From: Sorangium cellulosum So0157-2
Lineage (GTDB): Bacteria; Myxococcota_A; Polyangia; Polyangiales; Polyangiaceae
Assembly (NCBI RefSeq): GCF_000418325.1
Contig: NC_021658.1
Location: forward strand, 7,330,001-7,394,000
DNA: 64,000 nt
Direction of reading: 5' to 3'
This document shows, piece by piece, positions 1-8,781 of this stretch. The notes below the pieces were generated by a model, which worked only from the letters and a program-made list of their open reading frames with translations, was not told the DNA's origin and ran no database searches. Both the position numbers and the translations under genes were made by a program. The first letter of the stretch is position 1. Each line of letters opens with the position of its first letter.

Positions 1-1578
1 CACCATCCACTCCAGGTTGGAGTTGCCCCAGTGAGCGTCGCTGAAGTGAAGGATCCGATCGCTCATGGCGCTGCAGAACATGAACCCGACGCCGTTCGCG
101 TGCCCCGTGTAGAACGTGAGATCGACGGAGTCCGCATACGACGCGTCCTGGCCGCCCACCGCCGGGTCCTTGAAATCCACCTCCCACGCGCGGAGCTCAC
201 CCCAGTTGAAGCGGTCCTCGACGCCCCCCGCCCGGAAGCTCTTCAGGAGACCATCGACGTTCGCCGCCGAATGATCGAGGCCGCCGCAGCGCCCGACCCA
301 CTCGGCGCCCACCGCGGCGCCGCCCTCGTTGGCCGCCGGCGGCGACAGGGGCGCGCTCGGCACCGCGGGCGCGCTCGGCACCGCGGGCGCCGCCGCGCGC
401 GCGAACGGGAGCTGCCGCGCCGCCGTCGCGACCAGGCCGTCGGCGTCCGTGACGTAGAGCGTCAGCGTCTCCGTCTCGCCGCGAAGCGCCGGGCCGTCCA
501 GCGAGATCCGCACCGCCCCACCGTCGGCGCGGTCAGGAGCGAGCGACCGCGCCGAGGTTACCCACCTGTACGTGTACGGCGCAGTACCCCCGGTGACGCT
601 CGCCTCCGCAGAGAGGGTCTCGCCGTCCTCGCGCACGGTGATCGCCGCCCTCGGAGCGTCGACGACGGCCGGGACGATCACCTTGCGGACGTCCACCACC
701 TCGGCGCCGAAACGCCGCCTGCCGCTGCACACGTAATGAGGGAGGATCCGGCGCACCTCGCGGGAGAGCGGCGGCGCGTAATAGACGAGCTCCGGCTCGG
801 CCGCGACCACCGCGCCGCCGCCGAGCGCGCGGGCGCACAGCGCGGGGGCCTCGGCGGCCGGGATGATCGCGACGTCCTCGCCGCGCGCGAGGTCGCGCCG
901 CGCATAGACGAGGTGGGTCACGGCGCCCGCGGCGTCGAACGTCACCCGGACCTTGGCGCCAGGGCCGATCAGCCGGAGCCCCTCGAGCGCGTCGCGAAAG
1001 CTCACCTGCGTGTCGAGGGCGGCCCGCGCCACGGGGCGCCCCCGGGCGTCGATCGACTCGAAGAGCGAGTGGCCGACGGCGACGTCGCGCCCGACGGGCA
1101 GGCGCGCGCCTTCCAGCGCGGCCCACGCCCGCGCCGCGGCGTCCGTCTCCGGGAGGACGCGGAGCGCCGCGAGCGCCTCGATATCCAGGGCGTCGTCGCC
1201 CCTCGCGGTGGCGAAGCCGCGCTCGTCGCGGAACCCGGGCGCGGGCGGGTAGGCCTTCCTCGTCGGCAAGCGCTGGAACCTCGCCCGATCGAGGTAGCGA
1301 ATCGCCCCGTCGGCCCCGAGCGCGGCGCCGCCCCAGAGGCCCTCCGCCGCGAGCCCGAGCGCGCCGGCGAGCGCGGACGCCCGCGCGACGTCGGCGCTCC
1401 GGCCGATCACGCGGTACGCGGGCAGGGAGCTCGCCCACCGGGACAGAGGCGCCGTGCCGGACGCACCGAGATCGGCGCTCTCCGGGAGATCCTCGCGGGC
1501 GTCGCGGCCGCTGCACCCCGCGACGCCGAGACCCACGACGAGAACGATGCCCAACACCCCACCCGGTGATCTCTTCAC
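1..1578 (-). CDS. Secreted lipoprotein, DUF6345-like, C-terminus cut by window edge
   Basis: The frame opens with GTG at 1578 behind a GGGGGA ribosome site and runs unbroken to the window edge (526 codons). The first 22 residues form a lipoprotein signal ending in GVAGC, so the mature protein should be lipidated at Cys22. Around residue 325-336 the stretch GGTAPYTYRWV resembles an Ig/PKD-type beta-sandwich; a Pro/Ala/Ser linker follows. The visible C-terminal part contains LTFYTGHANGVGF and HFSDAHWGN, which recall the DUF6345 family found in actinobacteria and myxobacteria (recognised from memory, not searched). No enzymatic role can be assigned. It is transcribed divergently from the isoprenoid operon, and a candidate sigma-54 site lies upstream. 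Confidence 0.7.
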   Translation of the reverse strand, partial: MKRSPGGVLGIVLVVGLGVAGCSGRDAREDLPESADLGASGTAPLSRWASSLPAYRVIGRSADVARASALAGALGLAAEGLWGGAALGADGAIRYLDRARFQRLPTRKAYPPAPGFRDERGFATARGDDALDIEALAALRVLPETDAAARAWAALEGARLPVGRDVAVGHSLFESIDARGRPVARAALDTQVSFRDALEGLRLIGPGAKVRVTFDAAGAVTHLVYARRDLARGEDVAIIPAAEAPALCARALGGGAVVAAEPELVYYAPPLSREVRRILPHYVCSGRRRFGAEVVDVRKVIVPAVVDAPRAAITVREDGETLSAEASVTGGTAPYTYRWVTSARSLAPDRADGGAVRISLDGPALRGETETLTLYVTDADGLVATAARQLPFARAAAPAVPSAPAVPSAPLSPPAANEGGAAVGAEWVGRCGGLDHSAANVDGLLKSFRAGGVEDRFNWGELRAWEVDFKDPAVGGQDASYADSVDLTFYTGHANGVGFMFCSAMSDRILHFSDAHWGNSNLEWMV

Positions 1579-1692
1579 GAAAGTCCCCCTTTCCCTTCGG
1601 TTGCGGCGAGGGTCGGCGCGCAACTCCGGAGGAATCGATCTCGCAGGAAGCCCGCGCGCGGCCCCCCCGGCCCGCGACGCGGGCCCCACGCA

Positions 1693-1709
1693 TTGCACGA
1701 CCCAAGCCA
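1693..1709 (-). promoter_or_regulatory. Candidate sigma-54 (-24/-12) promoter
   Basis: On the minus strand the site reads TGGCTTGGGTCGTGCAA. It keeps TGGC and TGCA with the 11-base GG-to-GC register of sigma-54 promoters. It lies about 115 bases upstream of the lipoprotein start at 1578. Single-site matches like this occur by chance, so the call is tentative. Confidence 0.3.
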
Positions 1710-1809
1710 CGCCGGCGGCGGCGACGAGCGGCGCGAGGCGCCGGCGGTCCGCGGCGTTTCGGCCGAGATTGACCGGATCGCGCGCGGCTCCTAGGCTGCC
1801 GCGCATTCC

Positions 1810-2922
1810 ATGACAGCGCACACGAAGGACGGAGAAGGCGCGCCCCACCCCGGCGATCGGACGCTCGAAGGGACGGCGGACCCCGGCGCGCGCCTGTTCC
1901 TCGACTTCCTCTCCTCGCTCCGCCCCCGCGTCGACGCCGCGCTCGAGCAACGCTGGTGCGCCGCGGCGGGCCACGCGCAGCGCTACGGCCGCGAGGTCTC
2001 GGCGATGGTCGCCGAGGCGAGGAGCCTGACCCTGCGCGGCGGCAAGCGGTTCCGCGCGGCCCTGCTCGTCGCCGCCTACCAGGGCGTCGCGCCGGACGCG
2101 CCGCTCGAGCCCGCGATCGACGCCGGCGTCGCGCTCGAGCTGCTCCAGACCTACCTGCTCATCCAGGACGACTGGATCGACGGCGACACCGTCCGCCGGG
2201 GGGACCGCACCGCGCACGTCGCGCTGACCGAGGTGCTCGGCGATCCGCACCTCGGGGCCTCGTCGGCGATCCTCGCGGGCGACTTCACGTGGAGCCTCGC
2301 GCTCGGCGCGCTCGCGGGCGCCGGGGCGCCGCCGGAGAGGACGCTCGCGGCCGTGCGGCTGTTCTGCGCGATGCACGAGGACGTCGTGATCGGGCAGCAC
2401 CTCGACGTGGTCGGGCGGGCCGAGGACGTCGAGCAGATGCACGCGCTCAAGACCGGCAGCTACACGGTGCGCGGCCCGCTCGCGCTCGGCGCCACGCTCG
2501 CCGGCGCCCCGGCCGAGACGGTGGCGGCGCTCGAGCGGTTCGCGGCGCCGGTGGGCGTCGCCTTCCAGCTGCGCGACGACCTGCTCGGCACCTTCGGGAG
2601 CGCCGCCGCGACCGGCAAGCCGGTCGGCAACGACCTGCGCGCCGGCAAGCGCACGGCGGTGCTCGCGTCCGCCGAGGGGCGCCTCGACGCCGCCGGCCGG
2701 AGCGCCGTCGAGCGCGCGCTCGGCCGCAAGGACGCGAGCGACGACGACGTGGCGGCCGCGACGCGGGCCCTCGAGGCGTGCGGCGCGCGGCGCGCGGTCG
2801 AGGCGCGGCTCGACGCCCTGTGCGGCGAGGCCGAGGCCCTCGGGCGGTCGCTGCCGGTGAGCGCGTCGGCGCGGCAGATCCTGTGCGGCGCGGCGAGCGC
2901 GCTCCGGTGGACGGGCGCATGA
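1810..2922 (+). CDS. Polyprenyl diphosphate synthase (GGPP/FPP synthase type)
   Basis: This 370-residue all-alpha isoprenyl synthase should condense IPP with allylic diphosphates. The first aspartate-rich motif is QDDWIDGD near residues 119-126. The second is the shorter QLRDDLLGTFG near 252-262, the DDxxG variant often seen in actinobacterial-type GGPP synthases. GGKRFR (IPP binding) and KPVGND are also present. It heads a cluster whose next gene starts inside its stop codon (ATGA, 2919-2922), so it is co-translated with mevalonate kinase. Chain length (C15 or C20) cannot be read from the sequence. Confidence 0.9.
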   Translation: MTAHTKDGEGAPHPGDRTLEGTADPGARLFLDFLSSLRPRVDAALEQRWCAAAGHAQRYGREVSAMVAEARSLTLRGGKRFRAALLVAAYQGVAPDAPLEPAIDAGVALELLQTYLLIQDDWIDGDTVRRGDRTAHVALTEVLGDPHLGASSAILAGDFTWSLALGALAGAGAPPERTLAAVRLFCAMHEDVVIGQHLDVVGRAEDVEQMHALKTGSYTVRGPLALGATLAGAPAETVAALERFAAPVGVAFQLRDDLLGTFGSAAATGKPVGNDLRAGKRTAVLASAEGRLDAAGRSAVERALGRKDASDDDVAAATRALEACGARRAVEARLDALCGEAEALGRSLPVSASARQILCGAASALRWTGA

Positions 2923-3944
2923 TCGAGGCGCTCGGCCAGGCGTCGGGCAAGGTCATCCTGCTCGGCGAGCACGCGGTCGTGTACGGCGCGCCCGCGCTCG
3001 CCGCCGGCATCGAGCGCGGCGCCCGCGCGCGCGCGACGCGCGCTCCGGAGGGCGCGCGGGCGAGCGCCCTCCGGCTGGGCGGCCGCGAGCACGGCGCCGC
3101 GCCGGCCGAGGGGGACGTCGCGCGGGCGTTCGCGGCGCTCCTCGAGGCGCTCCCCGGCGCCGGCCCGGTGCGCGTCGAGGCGGAGAGCGATCTGCCGCCC
3201 GGCGGCGGCCTCGGGAGCTCGGCGGCGCTCGGGGTCGCCATCGCCCGGGCGGTCGCCGCGCTCGCGCGCGCGCAGGCCGAGGCCGGCGCGCCGGCCGCAC
3301 CCGCCGCGCCGGCCGCCCTCACCGCCGCCGCCGAGGTCGCCGCGGCGGCCGCCTGGGAGCGCGTGTTCCACGGCAACCCGTCGGGCATCGACACGGCCGC
3401 CGCCGCGCGCGGCGGGTGCTTCCGCTTCACCCGGGCGAACGGCGCGACCCCCCTCGCCCCGCGCGACGACCTCTGGCTGTGCGTCGGCTCGACGGGGGTG
3501 CCGTCGTCCACGCGCAGCATGGTCGAGCTCGTGGCGAAGCTCTTCGAGCGCAAGCCCACCGTGGCCGAGACGTCCATCGCCGGCATCGCCGCGCTCGTCG
3601 AGAACGCGGCCCTCGCCATCGAGGCGGGCGACGCGATCGCGCTCGGCCGGCTCATGGACCTGAACCAGATGCTCCTCGCCGGGATGTTCGTCTCGACCGA
3701 GGCGATCGAGACCCTGTGCAAGCTCGCGCGCGAGGCCGGCGCGCTCGGCGCCAAGCTCACCGGCGCCGGCGGCGGCGGCTCGGTCATCGCGCTGCTCCCG
3801 CCCCCTCCGGCGGGCGGCGCGGCGGCGACGCCGAACGACGCCGCGGGCCGCGTGCTCGCCGCCTGGCGCGACGCGGGGTACAGCGGCTTCGTGACCCGCG
3901 TGAAGGCAGGCGCCGCCACGGCGGCGCCGGAGGAGCAAGCATGA
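2919..3944 (+). CDS. mvk: Mevalonate kinase
   Basis: This 341-residue GHMP kinase phosphorylates mevalonate with ATP, the first kinase step of the mevalonate route to IPP. It shows KVILLGEHAVVYG at the N-terminus, the GHMP ATP loop PPGGGLGSSAA near residues 93-103, NPSGIDTAA near 152 and LTGAGGGGS near 279, all in the family order. The middle is Ala-rich, including a PAAPAAPAAL linker. Start ATG overlaps the stop of the polyprenyl synthase and the end overlaps the decarboxylase start by four bases, indicating translational coupling. Confidence 0.93.
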   Translation: MIEALGQASGKVILLGEHAVVYGAPALAAGIERGARARATRAPEGARASALRLGGREHGAAPAEGDVARAFAALLEALPGAGPVRVEAESDLPPGGGLGSSAALGVAIARAVAALARAQAEAGAPAAPAAPAALTAAAEVAAAAAWERVFHGNPSGIDTAAAARGGCFRFTRANGATPLAPRDDLWLCVGSTGVPSSTRSMVELVAKLFERKPTVAETSIAGIAALVENAALAIEAGDAIALGRLMDLNQMLLAGMFVSTEAIETLCKLAREAGALGAKLTGAGGGGSVIALLPPPPAGGAAATPNDAAGRVLAAWRDAGYSGFVTRVKAGAATAAPEEQA

Positions 3945-4948
3945 GCGCCGTGAGCCGGGCGACCGCGATCGCCCATCCGAACATCGCCCTCGCGAAGTAC
4001 TGGGGCAAGCGGGCCGACGGGCACAACCTCCCCGCCGTGCCGAGCCTCTCGGTGACGCTCGCCGGGATGGCCACGACGACCGAGGTCGCCTTCGATCCGT
4101 CGCTCGATCGCGACGAGCTCCACCTCGGCGGCGCGGCCGTGCCGCCGGACGCGGAGGCCGCGCGCCGGGTCGCCGGGCTCCTCGACCGGGTCCGCGCCGC
4201 CTCGGGCCGGCGCGAGCGCGCCCGCGTGGTCAGCCGCAACGACTTCCCCACCGCGGCGGGGCTCGCCTCGAGCGCGTCGGCGTTCGCCGCGCTCGCGCTC
4301 GCCGCGAGCGCCGCCGCGGGCCTGCCCACCGCGCCCGCCGCCGTGAGCGACCTCGCCCGGAGGACCTCGGTCTCCGCCGCGCGCTCCGCGTTCGGCGGCT
4401 TCGTCGAGCTCCGCGCCGGGCGCCCCGGCGACGAGGCGCTCGCGGCGACCCCGCTCGCGCCGGAGGACCACTGGCCGCTCGCGGTCGTGATCGCCGTGAC
4501 GCGCGAGGGCCCGAAGGACGTGGGCTCCAGCGACGGCATGCGGCACACCGCGGCGACGAGCCCGTATTTCCCCGCCTGGGTGGACGCCGCGCCGTCGCTC
4601 TTCGCCGCGGTCCGCGCCGCGGTCCTCGCCCGCGACCTCGCGGCGCTCGGCGCCGCGGCCGAGGCGAGCGCCCTGTGCATGCACGCCTCGAGCATCGCCG
4701 CGTCGCCCGGCCTGCTCTACTGGACCGGCGCCACCGTCGAGGTGATCGCCGCGGTGCGGCGGCTCCGCGCCCAGGGCACGCCGGCGTTCTTCACCATCGA
4801 CGCCGGCCCGCACGTGAAGGTCTTCACGGCGCCCGAGGCGCAGCCCGCCGTGGAGAAGGCGCTGCTCGCCGTCCCCGGCGTCCTCCGGACCATCTCGGCC
4901 GCCCCCGGCGGCGGAGCCCACCTCGCGTCCGGGGGCGCGGGCGCGTGA
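3941..4948 (+). CDS. mvaD: Diphosphomevalonate decarboxylase
   Basis: This 335-residue enzyme converts mevalonate 5-diphosphate to isopentenyl diphosphate with ATP. Diagnostic motifs are NIALAKYWGKR (residues 14-24), the GHMP loop FPTAAGLASSASAF near 101-114, SARSAFGGFVE near 148, and TIDAGPHVKV near the C-terminus. Length fits the family. It overlaps the genes on both sides (ATGA at 3941 and GTGA at 4945), so the four genes form one tight operon. HMG-CoA synthase, HMG-CoA reductase and IPP isomerase are not in this window. Confidence 0.94.
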   Translation: MSAVSRATAIAHPNIALAKYWGKRADGHNLPAVPSLSVTLAGMATTTEVAFDPSLDRDELHLGGAAVPPDAEAARRVAGLLDRVRAASGRRERARVVSRNDFPTAAGLASSASAFAALALAASAAAGLPTAPAAVSDLARRTSVSAARSAFGGFVELRAGRPGDEALAATPLAPEDHWPLAVVIAVTREGPKDVGSSDGMRHTAATSPYFPAWVDAAPSLFAAVRAAVLARDLAALGAAAEASALCMHASSIAASPGLLYWTGATVEVIAAVRRLRAQGTPAFFTIDAGPHVKVFTAPEAQPAVEKALLAVPGVLRTISAAPGGGAHLASGGAGA

Positions 4949-6008
4949 TCGTCCGGGCGCCTGGCAAGCTGGTCCTCTCGGGCGCGTACGCCGTGCTCGA
5001 GGGCGCGCCCGCGCTCGTGGCCGCGGTCGATCGGTACGTCGTCGCCGATCCGGCGCGCCAGGCCGACCTCGTCACCGAGGAGGTCCAGGCGGCGATCGAC
5101 GCGGGCGCGCTCGACCGGGCCGCGTGGTTCGACGCGTCCGCGCTCCGGTCGGCGGCGCCGGATCCCACGGCGGGCGCGCCGGCCGGGGCGGGCGCGCCGC
5201 CGCGCGAGGCGAGCCGCAAGCTCGGCCTCGGCTCGAGCGCCGCCATCCTCGTGGCGACGCTCGCGGCGCGCGCCGCGGCGGCCGCGCCCACCAGCGCCGC
5301 CGAGACGTTCCCCATCGACGCGGCCGCGTCGACCGTCGGCTTCGTCGGCTCGAAGGTGCGGCGTCGGCCGGCCGGCCGATGCCCGCGTGGGACGCCCGCG
5401 CGCTCTTCCTCGCCGCGCTCGCCGCGCACCGGCGGGCGCAGGGCGGGGGCAGCGGCGTCGACGTCGCGGCGAGCGTCTACGGCGGCGTCCTCTGCTGCCG
5501 GCTCGACCCGGACGGCGCGCTCGCCGTGACGCCGCACGCGCTGCCGGGCGGGCTCGCGATCGAGGTCTACGCCAGCGACGCCGCGGCGCGCACGAGCGCC
5601 ATGCTGGAGCGCGTGCGCGCGCTCGCCGCCCGCGACCCGGGGGCGCACCGCGCCCTGCTCGGCGCGGCCGCCGACGGCGCGCGCGCGGCCGTCGCCGCCG
5701 CGGACGCCCGCGCCTTCGTGGCCGCGCTGGATCGCCAGGTCGACGCGCTCGCGGAGCTCGGCGACCGCGCGGGCGCGCCGATCGTCACCCCTGCCCTCGC
5801 CCGCCTCCGCCCCGCCGCGGCCGCCGAGGGCGCCGCGCTCGCGCCGAGCGGCGCCGGCGGCGGCGACGTCTCCCTCTTCGTCGGCGGCGCGCCGCCCTCG
5901 GCGGCATGGCGCGCGGCGGCGGCCGCGGCCGGCCTCGAGCGTGTGCCCATGTCGCTCGGCGCCCCCGGCGTCCACGTGCTGGACGCAGCCCGCCCGCCGC
6001 GCGCCTGA
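4945..6008 (+). pseudogene. Phosphomevalonate kinase, frameshifted (N- and C-halves in different frames)
   Basis: The first half (GTG at 4945, overlapping mvaD stop) reads VIVRAPGKLVLSGAYAVLEG and the GHMP loop KLGLGSSAA, typical of phosphomevalonate kinase. The frame then drifts into KVRRRPAGR. From about 5375 the kinase resumes one frame over with ALAAHRRAQGGGSGVDVAASVYGG and ends with PSGAGGGDVSLF at 6008. The shift lies between about 5340 and 5380. Just before it the translation ETFPIDAAASTVGFVGSKV looks foreign to the family and resembles the mature N-terminus of YceI proteins. Either a short insertion broke the gene or the assembly is wrong here; in a live organism this step would need another copy. 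Confidence 0.75.
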
Positions 6009-6449
6009 GCGCGCCCCCTCCCCGATCGTGCGCCGCTCGGTGCCGCGGCGCTTGGCACGGAGCCCGCTCTGCTCGCTCCGGGATCGACGGCGGCGCTGCG
6101 CTCCGGCGACGCACCGTGGACCCTCCACGAGGCCTTCGAATGCGAAGAACGAGACAGCCATGAGAACCCTGGAGCTCGCGATGCCGCAGCGCCGCCAGAA
6201 AAGCTGGACTTTTCATGGTGTTACCGCATGGGCGGCCGCTGAGCGCGGCGGGCATCGGGTCCCCCGAGGCGGGCTCCGCGGGCGTGTCGCTGACGGCATG
6301 GGCGCGGCGAGCGTGACCTGCGTTCACAGCGCGCCGGCGCGGGGCGCGCGCGATCGCGCCGGGCGCCCGACCCGCCGATTCGGCCGCGGGGGGTGGTGAA
6401 CGGGGCGAGGTGGCACGAGGACCAGAGGACGAGGTGAGGAGGGGGCTCC
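6009..6449. other. Intergenic region without a convincing gene
   Basis: About 440 bases follow the isoprenoid operon. Frames here have low-quality composition and no recognisable protein. A run of lower GC near 6160-6225 interrupts the otherwise GC-rich spacer. A ribosome site (GAGGAGGGGG) sits just before the ATG at 6450. Confidence 0.5.
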
Positions 6450-7406
6450 ATGACGACGTGCGATCGAGAGCTTTGCCGATTCGAGGATGTGCTTGGCGCG
6501 AGCATGGCCGAGTCGAGGTCGACGCTGGCCGCGTTCGGCGTCCAGGTCGCACCGCTGCGGAGGCGCACCGCCCGCACGTACCTGGGTCGGGTGCTCGTCC
6601 ACCCGTACAACCTGCTCGTCGTGGGGAGCGTGCTCCTCCTGAGCTTCATCGGCTGGAGCCCGCTGCTCCTGCTGCTCGGCCTCGGGGCGGAGCTCGTGAT
6701 CCTGTGCGTCGTCCCCTGGCGCGGCTACTTCCGCCGCAGCATCGACGCGCAGCTCGACGAGGCCGATCGGGCGGCGTGGTCGCGGGCGCGCGAGAGCCTG
6801 ATCCGGCAGATGGACATCCGGCACCAGCAGGAGCTCGCGCGCCTCGACCGGCTGATCGACCGCACCCGCGAGAACATCCGCCGCCGCGGCGGCGCCGTCC
6901 CGTTGCTGCTCGACGACGGCTTCGGCCTGAGCCGCCTGCTCATGAGCTACATCCGCCTCGCGATCGCGCACAAGGCCGGCCAGGAGTCGCTCGCCATGAC
7001 GAACCACAGCGAGCTCATGGAGACGATCCGATCGCTCGAGGCGATCCGGAGCGCGTCCGCGGGGCGCGCGCGCGGGCTGTCGGAGCGGCGGCTCGCGATC
7101 GCCTACCGGCGCGCCGAGTGCTGGAGCCGGACCCGCGAGGGGCTCGAGGTGGTGTCGCAGAAGCTCGCGACCATCCTGGAGCTCATCCAGCTGATGCACG
7201 AGCAGTCGATGACGCCCGTGGACTCGCCGGCGACCTGCGCGGAGATCGACCGGTTCATGCGCGAGCTCGACGGGTTCGACACCGGCGAGAGCGCGCAGCG
7301 CGAGCTCGAGGAGCTCGACATGGACATGGACAGGGCGTTCGAGCTGGAGGAGCTCGAGGCCGAGCCCACCCAGCACAGCCGGCCGATGCGCCTGGTCGCG
7401 CGGTGA
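6450..7406 (+). CDS. Hypothetical membrane protein with C-terminal coiled coil
   Basis: This 318-residue protein starts at an ATG behind GAGGAGGGGG. Two adjacent hydrophobic segments (about residues 53-70 and 72-90) with a short turn would anchor it in the inner membrane. The rest is charged and helical, with heptad-like regions near 105-145 (RQMDIRHQQELARLDRLID) and 215-255, and an acidic end (ELEELDMDMDRAFELEELE). I do not recognise the family. It stands alone between the isoprenoid operon and the ATPase module, so context gives no function. Confidence 0.72.
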   Translation: MTTCDRELCRFEDVLGASMAESRSTLAAFGVQVAPLRRRTARTYLGRVLVHPYNLLVVGSVLLLSFIGWSPLLLLLGLGAELVILCVVPWRGYFRRSIDAQLDEADRAAWSRARESLIRQMDIRHQQELARLDRLIDRTRENIRRRGGAVPLLLDDGFGLSRLLMSYIRLAIAHKAGQESLAMTNHSELMETIRSLEAIRSASAGRARGLSERRLAIAYRRAECWSRTREGLEVVSQKLATILELIQLMHEQSMTPVDSPATCAEIDRFMRELDGFDTGESAQRELEELDMDMDRAFELEELEAEPTQHSRPMRLVAR

Positions 7407-7524
7407 GGGGCGCAGGTTGACGCCGCTGGCGGGCGCGATCGCTCAGCGAGTCGGGGGGCGCGCGGCGCCATGCTCGGGCAGCTGCGGTTGACGGCGCAGC
7501 GCGGCAGGCTAACGTCGGCGCGCG

Positions 7525-8781
7525 ATGCTGAAGCTCAGGCGACTGCGGATCGAGAAGTTCCGGGGCGTGGAACCGGGCACGGAGCTCCGGTTCTCGGACG
7601 GCCTGAACGTGCTGCTCGGCCAGAACGGGACCGGAAAGACGACGCTGCTCGAGCTGATCTCGATGGTGGTGAGGTCGGATTTCAGCAGCCTGGTCAGAGA
7701 AGAATTCTCTATCGAGTACGAGCTCACGGTTCCGGGAGAAGCGACGGTGCTCGTGGCTGTCAGCAACAAAGAGCAGATGAGCTTTGTAGAGACGAAGGCC
7801 CGCGCCCCAATTGACCTATCGGAGTACTGGCACCCTGCTGCGAGCGTCACAATCGACGATTGGTCCTCTGGAGCTCGCCGAAGCATCACGTACGACGACG
7901 AGCGTGGACTCACGATCGGCGACGACCCGCCGCTCGGAGGGGGTCGGGAGTTCTCGTGCCTCCACGCAGGATTCCTTTGGCTCTACATGCAGCAGGCTCC
8001 TGAGCTCATCGCAAACCGCACCTACGAGATGATTTTCCGTGCGAGCTCGGCGAGACGCTTCGACGAGTCACTGGAGCTGTTCACGTGGCTCACCGGGCCT
8101 AGCGATGCTCGCAAGAGGGTCGCCGTTCGTCGAGGGACGGTGCTGTTCGTTGGAATCAACTTCGATCTCCTGCCGGATGCGCTCCTCGGACGACTGGGGT
8201 CGATGTATGAACGGTCGAGGTCTGACTACACCTTCACGCACACGGATCTGGATTTCCTTGCCACCATCAAGGGAATCATGGGGTTCGACGCCGCCGAGCT
8301 GAAGGTAGACGTGACCGAACGGCACCCGTGGCGTGAGGATTACGAGATGGTGACGCTCGGGGGTCTCGTGTTCCGGTTCTGGTGGGAGGGCGGCGAGTTC
8401 ATCACCCACGCGCGCCTGAGCTACGGGCAGAAGCGCCTGCTCACCTTCTTCTATTACCTCGCCTGCAACGACCACGTCGTCATCGCCGACGAGCTCGTGA
8501 ACGGCCTGCATCACCACTGGATCACGGCGTGCGTCGAAGCCATCGGAGATCGTCAGGCGTTCTTGACGAGCCAGAACCCGCTCCTGCTCGACTACGTCCC
8601 GATCACCTCGCCCGAACAGGTCCACCAGAGCTTCGTGCTCTGTCGCGGCGAGCGGCGCGGCGGCAGACCGGCCTGGACCTGGACGAACATGAGCGACGAG
8701 GACGCCGCGGAGTTCTTCGCCGCCTACGAGGTCGGCGTCGAGCACGTGAGCGAGATCCTGCAGTCGCGGGGGCTGTGGTGA
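7525..8781 (+). CDS. AAA/ABC-type ATPase (AAA_21/OLD-like) of a two-gene module
   Basis: This 418-residue SMC-like ATPase has Walker A GQNGTGKTT near residues 32-40, signature-like LSYGQKRLL near 296-304, and Walker B VVIADELVNGLHH near 314-326. The position that is usually a switch histidine (TTHSP) reads TSQNP. Such ATPases pair with nucleases in overcoming-lysogenization-defect, PARIS-like and Abi-like antiphage systems. Its stop overlaps the start of the partner by four bases (GTGA). Codons between about 7680 and 8350 are less GC-rich than neighbours, hinting at transfer. Antiphage function is inference. Confidence 0.8.
   Translation: MLKLRRLRIEKFRGVEPGTELRFSDGLNVLLGQNGTGKTTLLELISMVVRSDFSSLVREEFSIEYELTVPGEATVLVAVSNKEQMSFVETKARAPIDLSEYWHPAASVTIDDWSSGARRSITYDDERGLTIGDDPPLGGGREFSCLHAGFLWLYMQQAPELIANRTYEMIFRASSARRFDESLELFTWLTGPSDARKRVAVRRGTVLFVGINFDLLPDALLGRLGSMYERSRSDYTFTHTDLDFLATIKGIMGFDAAELKVDVTERHPWREDYEMVTLGGLVFRFWWEGGEFITHARLSYGQKRLLTFFYYLACNDHVVIADELVNGLHHHWITACVEAIGDRQAFLTSQNPLLLDYVPITSPEQVHQSFVLCRGERRGGRPAWTWTNMSDEDAAEFFAAYEVGVEHVSEILQSRGLW

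Noticed and set aside
6160-6300. Remnant of a transposase (RQKSWTF-like peptide)
   Set aside because: Only a few residues resemble a REP-type transposase N-terminus; no further support.
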